A DNA stretch of 36,123 bases from Dehalococcoidia bacterium (GTDB lineage: Bacteria; Chloroflexota; Dehalococcoidia; Dehalococcoidales; Fen-1064): contig DUFD01000009.1 of NCBI GenBank assembly GCA_011171075.1, forward strand, positions 1-36,123. Direction: 5' to 3'. Shown here piece after piece: positions 32,444 to 36,123 of the stretch (position 1 is the first letter of the stretch; every line of letters begins with the position of its first letter). Position numbers and translations under genes: made by a program. A model generated the notes under the pieces. That model searched no databases. It was not told the DNA's origin and saw only the letters and a program-made list of their open reading frames with translations.

Positions 32444-33643
32444 ATGGTTTCGGAATCAAGACATGGAGGCTCTAAGAAGAGGTACCGTATATCGAAGCGG
32501 GCGAACCAGCTTTCACCTTCGGGGATACGTAAGTTCTTCGACCTGCTGGCCTCTATCGAGGGCGTGATTTCACTGGGGGTTGGTGAGCCTGATTACGCGA
32601 CCCCATGGCATATTATTGAGTCCGCCATCGAGTCGCTTGAGAAGGGGCAGACGATGTATACCTCCAACTCGGGCATGCCGGAGCTACGCCAGGAGCTTGC
32701 CCGATACCTGCATGGTCATTACGGCCTGGACTATGACCCGAATACAGAACTCCTGATTACGGTTGGTGTCAGTGAGGCGCTTGACCTGGCCATGAGGGCC
32801 ATAATTAATCCGGGCGATGAAGTAATCATGCCGGACCCCCATTACGTTGCTTATGATTCCTGTGTCATCCTCGCCGGTGGTAAAGTGGTTACCGTGCCGA
32901 CGTATGAGGATGACAATTTCGAGATAAGTGCCGCCGATATTGAGATGAACCTCACTGGCAATACCAGGGCAATCCTCATCGGTTATCCGGCCAACCCCAC
33001 CGGTGCCGTGATGAGTCGTGAAAAGACGGAGGAGCTGACTGATGTCGCCAGGCATCACGGGGTGCTGGTAATTTCGGATGAGATTTACGCCAAACTGGTC
33101 TACGGGGTAGAACACGTCTGTGTTGCCGCCCTACCCGGTATGAGGGAGAATACTGTCCTGCTCGGTGGTTTTTCCAAGGCTTATGCCATGACCGGCTGGC
33201 GTATCGGTTATGCGGCGGCGCCGGCTGAGATAATAGCGGCCATGACCAAGATTCACCAGTACACTATGATGTGCGCCCCGACAATGGCGCAGGTGGCCGC
33301 CCTAGAAGCACTCAAGTCGGGTGAGGAGAGCGCCGCTGAGATGGTAGAGGACTACAACCGACGACGTCTTTTTATGGTCAAAGGGCTGCGTGATATCGGG
33401 CTACCTTGTTTTGAGCCAAAGGGGGCGTTTTATGCCTTTCCGTCGATAAGAATAACCGGTATGACCTCGGAGGACTTTGCTGAGGCACTGCTTACAGAAG
33501 AAAAAGTAGCTGCCGTACCCGGTTCTGCCTTTGGAGAATGCGGCGAGGGATATATTCGCTGCTGCTATGCTACCTCGATGGCCGACATCGAAGAGGCCCT
33601 TGCCAGGATGAAGCGTTTTGTCAGCAAGCACCGCAAGGACTAG
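32444..33643 (+). CDS. Class I/II PLP-dependent aminotransferase
   Basis: 399 residues of fold-type I. Motifs: ISLGVGEPDYATPWHI (42-57), NSGMPELRQELARYL, the cofactor-binding VGVSEALDLAMRAI, YPANPTGAVMSREK (191-204), SDEIYAKL with the conserved Asp, and the PLP lysine Lys245 in GGFSKAYAMTGWRIGY, followed by the C-terminal Arg segment. It resembles aspartate/aromatic/alanine-type transaminases of the AspC/PatA group; the substrate cannot be decided. Together with the Lrp regulator just upstream, it probably forms an amino-acid metabolic unit. The ATG at 32444 has AGGAGA upstream. Confidence 0.94.
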   Translation: MVSESRHGGSKKRYRISKRANQLSPSGIRKFFDLLASIEGVISLGVGEPDYATPWHIIESAIESLEKGQTMYTSNSGMPELRQELARYLHGHYGLDYDPNTELLITVGVSEALDLAMRAIINPGDEVIMPDPHYVAYDSCVILAGGKVVTVPTYEDDNFEISAADIEMNLTGNTRAILIGYPANPTGAVMSREKTEELTDVARHHGVLVISDEIYAKLVYGVEHVCVAALPGMRENTVLLGGFSKAYAMTGWRIGYAAAPAEIIAAMTKIHQYTMMCAPTMAQVAALEALKSGEESAAEMVEDYNRRRLFMVKGLRDIGLPCFEPKGAFYAFPSIRITGMTSEDFAEALLTEEKVAAVPGSAFGECGEGYIRCCYATSMADIEEALARMKRFVSKHRKD

Positions 33644-33679
33644 GGAGTACTTGCGGGAGCGTGTTGCGGGTAAGTAATA

Positions 33680-33904
33680 TTGGCAAAGAAGCTGCGTTGT
33701 GACCGGTGCGGGTTTGAACTCACCGAGAAGGATGAAATAGACCTGGCGTTTGAAGGTATGGCTGCGTGGCATACATCTGCCAGGGCACGCGGTATCGAGC
33801 CAAGGGGTGTCCTGCCGTGCAAGAATTACATACGCTGCAAGGGTGAGATAGTTGAGGTTAATGAAGAGGGTCAGGGGTGGCTGAAAAAATTGTTCGGTCG
33901 ATAG
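33680..33904 (+). CDS. Small zinc-ribbon-like protein (TTG start)
   Basis: 74 residues with CDRCGFE at the N terminus (Cys7, Cys10) and a second pair in LPCKNYIRCKGEIVEV (Cys47, Cys53). That spacing suits one zinc site. The start is TTG at 33680, supported by the frame quality and by the Cys pattern, although the ribosome-binding site is weak. It sits 36 bp after the aminotransferase gene and 25 bp before purM. I do not recognise a named family; a role in nucleic-acid or protein binding is possible. Confidence 0.7.
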   Translation: MAKKLRCDRCGFELTEKDEIDLAFEGMAAWHTSARARGIEPRGVLPCKNYIRCKGEIVEVNEEGQGWLKKLFGR

Positions 33905-33929
33905 GTAAATACGTACAGGAGCAGGTGTG

Positions 33930-34940
33930 ATGGGTGAGACCTATGCCCGGGCTGGTGTGGATATTGATGCAAAAGACAGGGCAATAGAGCGTATCGGCAA
34001 GCTTGTAAGATCCACCCTTCGCCCTGAGGTCTTGAGTGGCGTCGGTTTTTTCGGCGGACTTTTTGAGTTCAAGGGATACAAGAATCCGGCTCTCGTGTCC
34101 AGTATTGACCAGGTGGGCACCAAGACAAAGATTGCCAATGCCATGGGAAAGCACGATACAGTCGGCATTGATATTGTCAGCCACTGTATCAACGATATCT
34201 TCACCTGCGGCGCTGAGCCACTGTTTTTTTTGGACTATATTGGTATGGGCAAGATGGTACCGGAAAAGGTGGAGGCTATTGTCCAGGGACTGGTCAAGGC
34301 CTGCCGTGAGGTCGGCTGTGCCCTGATTGGTGGTGAAACAGGAGAAATGGCTGGACTCTATGCAACCCCTGATGACTATGACTTGGTGGGTTTTGTCATT
34401 GGCGTTGTGGAGAAAGATGCCATCATTATGGGGAAGAATATCAATATCGGTGACTCTCTTATCGGTTTGCCGTCCAGTGGCCTGCATACGAATGGTTATT
34501 CTCTGGTGCGTAAGATTTTCGGAGAGACCAGGGCAGCATTGGACACCAATTACCCCGAGTTAGGGCGGACCCTGGGGGAAGAACTCCTGGAACCGCACCG
34601 CTGCTACTATAACCAGTTGAAGCCCCTGTTACCGTATATTAAGGGGATGGCGCACATCACCGGCGGTGGTTTAATCGAAAATGTTCCTCGCGTTCTTCCT
34701 GACGGTATGGCGGCTCATTTTGATAGTCGTACCTGGGCCGTTCCGCCAATCTTCGGGCTTATACAGCAGCGGGGGAATGTCGACCGTAACGAGATGTACC
34801 GCGTCTTCAACATGGGTCTCGGCATGGTGGTGATGTGCTCGCCTGAGCATGTCAGCCGGATTACTGAAGCCCTGCCTGAGGCAAAGGTTGTTGGTGAAGT
34901 GGTAAAGCAATCAGGTGAGGCAAGGACGGTTATTGAATAA
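33930..34940 (+). CDS. purM: Phosphoribosylformylglycinamidine cyclo-ligase (AIR synthetase)
   Basis: PurM closes the imidazole ring in purine synthesis, making AIR from FGAM with ATP. Motifs: YARAGVDIDAKDRAIERI, SSIDQVGTKTKIANAMGKHDTVGID, CINDIFTCGAEPLFFLDYIGMGK, LIGGETGEMAGLY, GLPSSGLHTNGYSLVRKIF, MAHITGGGLIENVPRVLP and the C-terminal EMYRVFNMGLGMVV. Length (336) and all conserved blocks are normal. The ATG at 33930 is preferred (AGGAG eight bases upstream); a GTG at 33927 one codon earlier is equally close to the Shine-Dalgarno. Other pur genes are not in this window. Confidence 0.96.
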   Translation: MGETYARAGVDIDAKDRAIERIGKLVRSTLRPEVLSGVGFFGGLFEFKGYKNPALVSSIDQVGTKTKIANAMGKHDTVGIDIVSHCINDIFTCGAEPLFFLDYIGMGKMVPEKVEAIVQGLVKACREVGCALIGGETGEMAGLYATPDDYDLVGFVIGVVEKDAIIMGKNINIGDSLIGLPSSGLHTNGYSLVRKIFGETRAALDTNYPELGRTLGEELLEPHRCYYNQLKPLLPYIKGMAHITGGGLIENVPRVLPDGMAAHFDSRTWAVPPIFGLIQQRGNVDRNEMYRVFNMGLGMVVMCSPEHVSRITEALPEAKVVGEVVKQSGEARTVIE

Positions 34941-34953
34941 GGAGGTCACGTCT

Positions 34954-35742
34954 ATGAGGAGACGAATTATTCTGGTTGGTCTAACGATATCTTTATTGCT
35001 CATGCCTGTAATGGCGGGTTGCGACATGATGGACCTGGACTTCACGATGGATGTCGATTACCATACGACTGTCGAGGCCTCCGGCGATATCGTCCAGGAG
35101 ATAAGGTGTGAGATTACTGGTGGGCTGGTTACCATGTTTGAGGAAGCCGGTCTCTTGGAAGAAGCTGACTTTGCTAACGAGTTAGAGCAGGGTGGCTGGG
35201 ACGTGGATATCGAAAGCACGGATGATTCGTTGATAATTGATGCCGTCGGCAGCTATGTCCTGGATGAAGACGGTAATATTTCACAGATAGAGGGTGGGCC
35301 GGAGATACCGGAGGGATTTTCGGTGCGTGTCGAGAGTGGTCTACTGTCGAAAAAGTACTACGCTGAGTTTAATGCCACGGGAGACGGGGGCGAAATGTTT
35401 GCCACCGGTGGAGAGATGGGTGAACTGGCCGAACTAATGATGGAAAACATGTTCAGTATTTCCTGGACCATTACTCTCCCCGGTAGTGTTGTTGAGAGTA
35501 ACGCCAGTGTCGTCGAGGGTGGGACGGCTACCTGGGATTTCGATTTCGGGGCAATATCATCGGGCATCGATATAACAGTGCAAAGCCAGTATACCAACTG
35601 GCCTGTAATCGGTGGAATAATTGCCGGGGTGGTGGTTGTGCTGGCACTGGTGGCTTTATTCTTCATCATCAGAAAGAGGCGTGCGCCAACCTCTTTACCG
35701 GGCGAGATTAGCGGTGAGGGAGTGACTTTCTCCTCTCAGTAG
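34954..35742 (+). CDS. LppM-like lipoprotein with C-terminal membrane helix
   Basis: 262 residues from the ATG at 34954, which has AAGGAGG eight bases upstream. A frame start at 34915 would overlap purM and has no ribosome-binding site. A signal peptide ends in the lipobox MAGC (Cys23). The exported domain (VDYHTTVEASGDIVQEIRCE; IEGGPEIPEGFSVRVESGLL; ISWTITLPGSVVESNAS; ATWDFDF) has the layout of the LppM/DUF3153 domain known from actinobacteria. A transmembrane helix (about 218-239, IIAGVVVVLALVALFFII) and a basic tail (RKRR) follow, so both ends would be anchored, an unusual arrangement. It converges with the aldolase gene and overlaps its 3' end by 7 bp. Confidence 0.86.
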   Translation: MRRRIILVGLTISLLLMPVMAGCDMMDLDFTMDVDYHTTVEASGDIVQEIRCEITGGLVTMFEEAGLLEEADFANELEQGGWDVDIESTDDSLIIDAVGSYVLDEDGNISQIEGGPEIPEGFSVRVESGLLSKKYYAEFNATGDGGEMFATGGEMGELAELMMENMFSISWTITLPGSVVESNASVVEGGTATWDFDFGAISSGIDITVQSQYTNWPVIGGIIAGVVVVLALVALFFIIRKRRAPTSLPGEISGEGVTFSSQ

Positions 35743-36123
35743 CTCTGAAACCAGCCCTCTGAAATCGTGGTGAATTCGGCGGGGCTAACCCTGTGCTTCC
35801 GGTACCAGGGTGCACCGTATTTCCTGGCTACTTCGGACAACCTTTTCATTCGGTCGACACCGGTGGTGGATAGGAACTCGACTCTTTTTGCATCGTCGGT
35901 GATGTCCACGGCCTCCTGCCAGAGGGCACGGCCGCCTAGGAAACCGGAGGCACCGGCTTGGCAGGCGATTTCGACCTGCTGATAGAATGCGTCAAAGTCC
36001 ACACCGGCACTGAGGATAACCCAGGGGACGCGGGAGGCGCTGTCCAGTCGTCGGCATAGTTCAAGTAACTCAGCCCTGTCTTTGTTGTAGCGCAGGTCGG
36101 CGGGGAACTCGGCCTTGAGGACA
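35736..36123 (-). CDS. LacD-like class I aldolase (5' part outside window)
   Basis: The last 129 residues of a gene running off the window end. VLKAEFPADLRYNKDRAELL, VPWVILSAGVDFDAFYQQVEIA and AGASGFLGGRALWQEAV fit the C-terminal half of a TIM-barrel aldolase of the LacD / tagatose-1,6-bisphosphate aldolase group. The Lys that forms the Schiff base is expected upstream and cannot be seen. The TGA stop (minus strand of 35736-35738) lies inside the tail of the lipoprotein gene, which is read in the other direction. Confidence 0.85.
   Translation of the reverse strand, partial: VLKAEFPADLRYNKDRAELLELCRRLDSASRVPWVILSAGVDFDAFYQQVEIACQAGASGFLGGRALWQEAVDITDDAKRVEFLSTTGVDRMKRLSEVARKYGAPWYRKHRVSPAEFTTISEGWFQSY

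Noticed and set aside
33858-34487. A 209-codon minus-strand frame
   Set aside because: Antisense to purM, which is certain from its motifs.
34915-34953. Extended start of the LppM-like gene
   Set aside because: It overlaps purM and would bury the signal peptide; the ATG at 34954 has a strong Shine-Dalgarno.

Overview
The window looks like a chromosomal segment of a Chloroflexota bacterium, probably Dehalococcoidia or a close relative. This is inferred from gene content and order: a minus-strand run rpsB-tsf-pyrH-frr-uppS-cdsA-dxr-rseP-ispG as I know it from Dehalococcoides-type genomes, a short EF-Ts, frequent TTG starts, and a gatC-gatA pair without gatB. No phage, insertion sequence, CRISPR array, rRNA or tRNA was seen.

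Layout. (1) 1-860: the tail of an unknown gene, a strong hairpin terminator inside a dispersed repeat, and a small cupin gene. (2) 866-10009, minus strand: a translation/isoprenoid/lipid superoperon that starts with rpsB and ends with ispG and an added pentapeptide-repeat ion-channel gene. It makes ribosomal protein S2, EF-Ts, UMP kinase, ribosome recycling factor, undecaprenyl-PP synthase, CDP-diacylglycerol synthase, two MEP-pathway enzymes and a site-2 protease. (3) 10270-15289: an unusual alpha/beta-hydrolase-AAA+ fusion, an LhgO-type FAD oxidoreductase, a small orphan protein, and a large acidic membrane protein built from three ~80-residue repeats. (4) 15480-20315, plus strand: a sugar-phosphate-isomerase-like TIM barrel joined directly to a complete Fbp/Afu-type ABC importer (lipoprotein, fused double permease, ATPase), followed by an orphan lipoprotein gene. 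(5) 21167-27853, minus strand: a D-2-hydroxyacid dehydrogenase, a rhomboid protease, a structured RNA with its own promoter and terminator, then the run DinB-UPF0280-mnmA-MOSC-nadA-cutA and an NfeD-like membrane protein. (6) 27988-35742, plus strand: gatC-gatA, a DUF402 protein, a GNAT acetyltransferase between two copies of a modular repeat, a DUF6504-like small protein, an Lrp regulator with a class I aminotransferase, a zinc-ribbon protein, purM and an LppM-like lipoprotein. The window ends in a partial LacD-like aldolase on the minus strand.

The observations most worth following are the promoter/terminator-bounded RNA at about 22888-23136, which has mutually exclusive helices; the hydrolase-AAA+ fusion; the three-copy composite intergenic element with exact 38-bp units; and the three-repeat membrane protein, whose start codon lies almost on its predicted transcription start. 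All calls come from reading the sequence. No database search or folding program was run.
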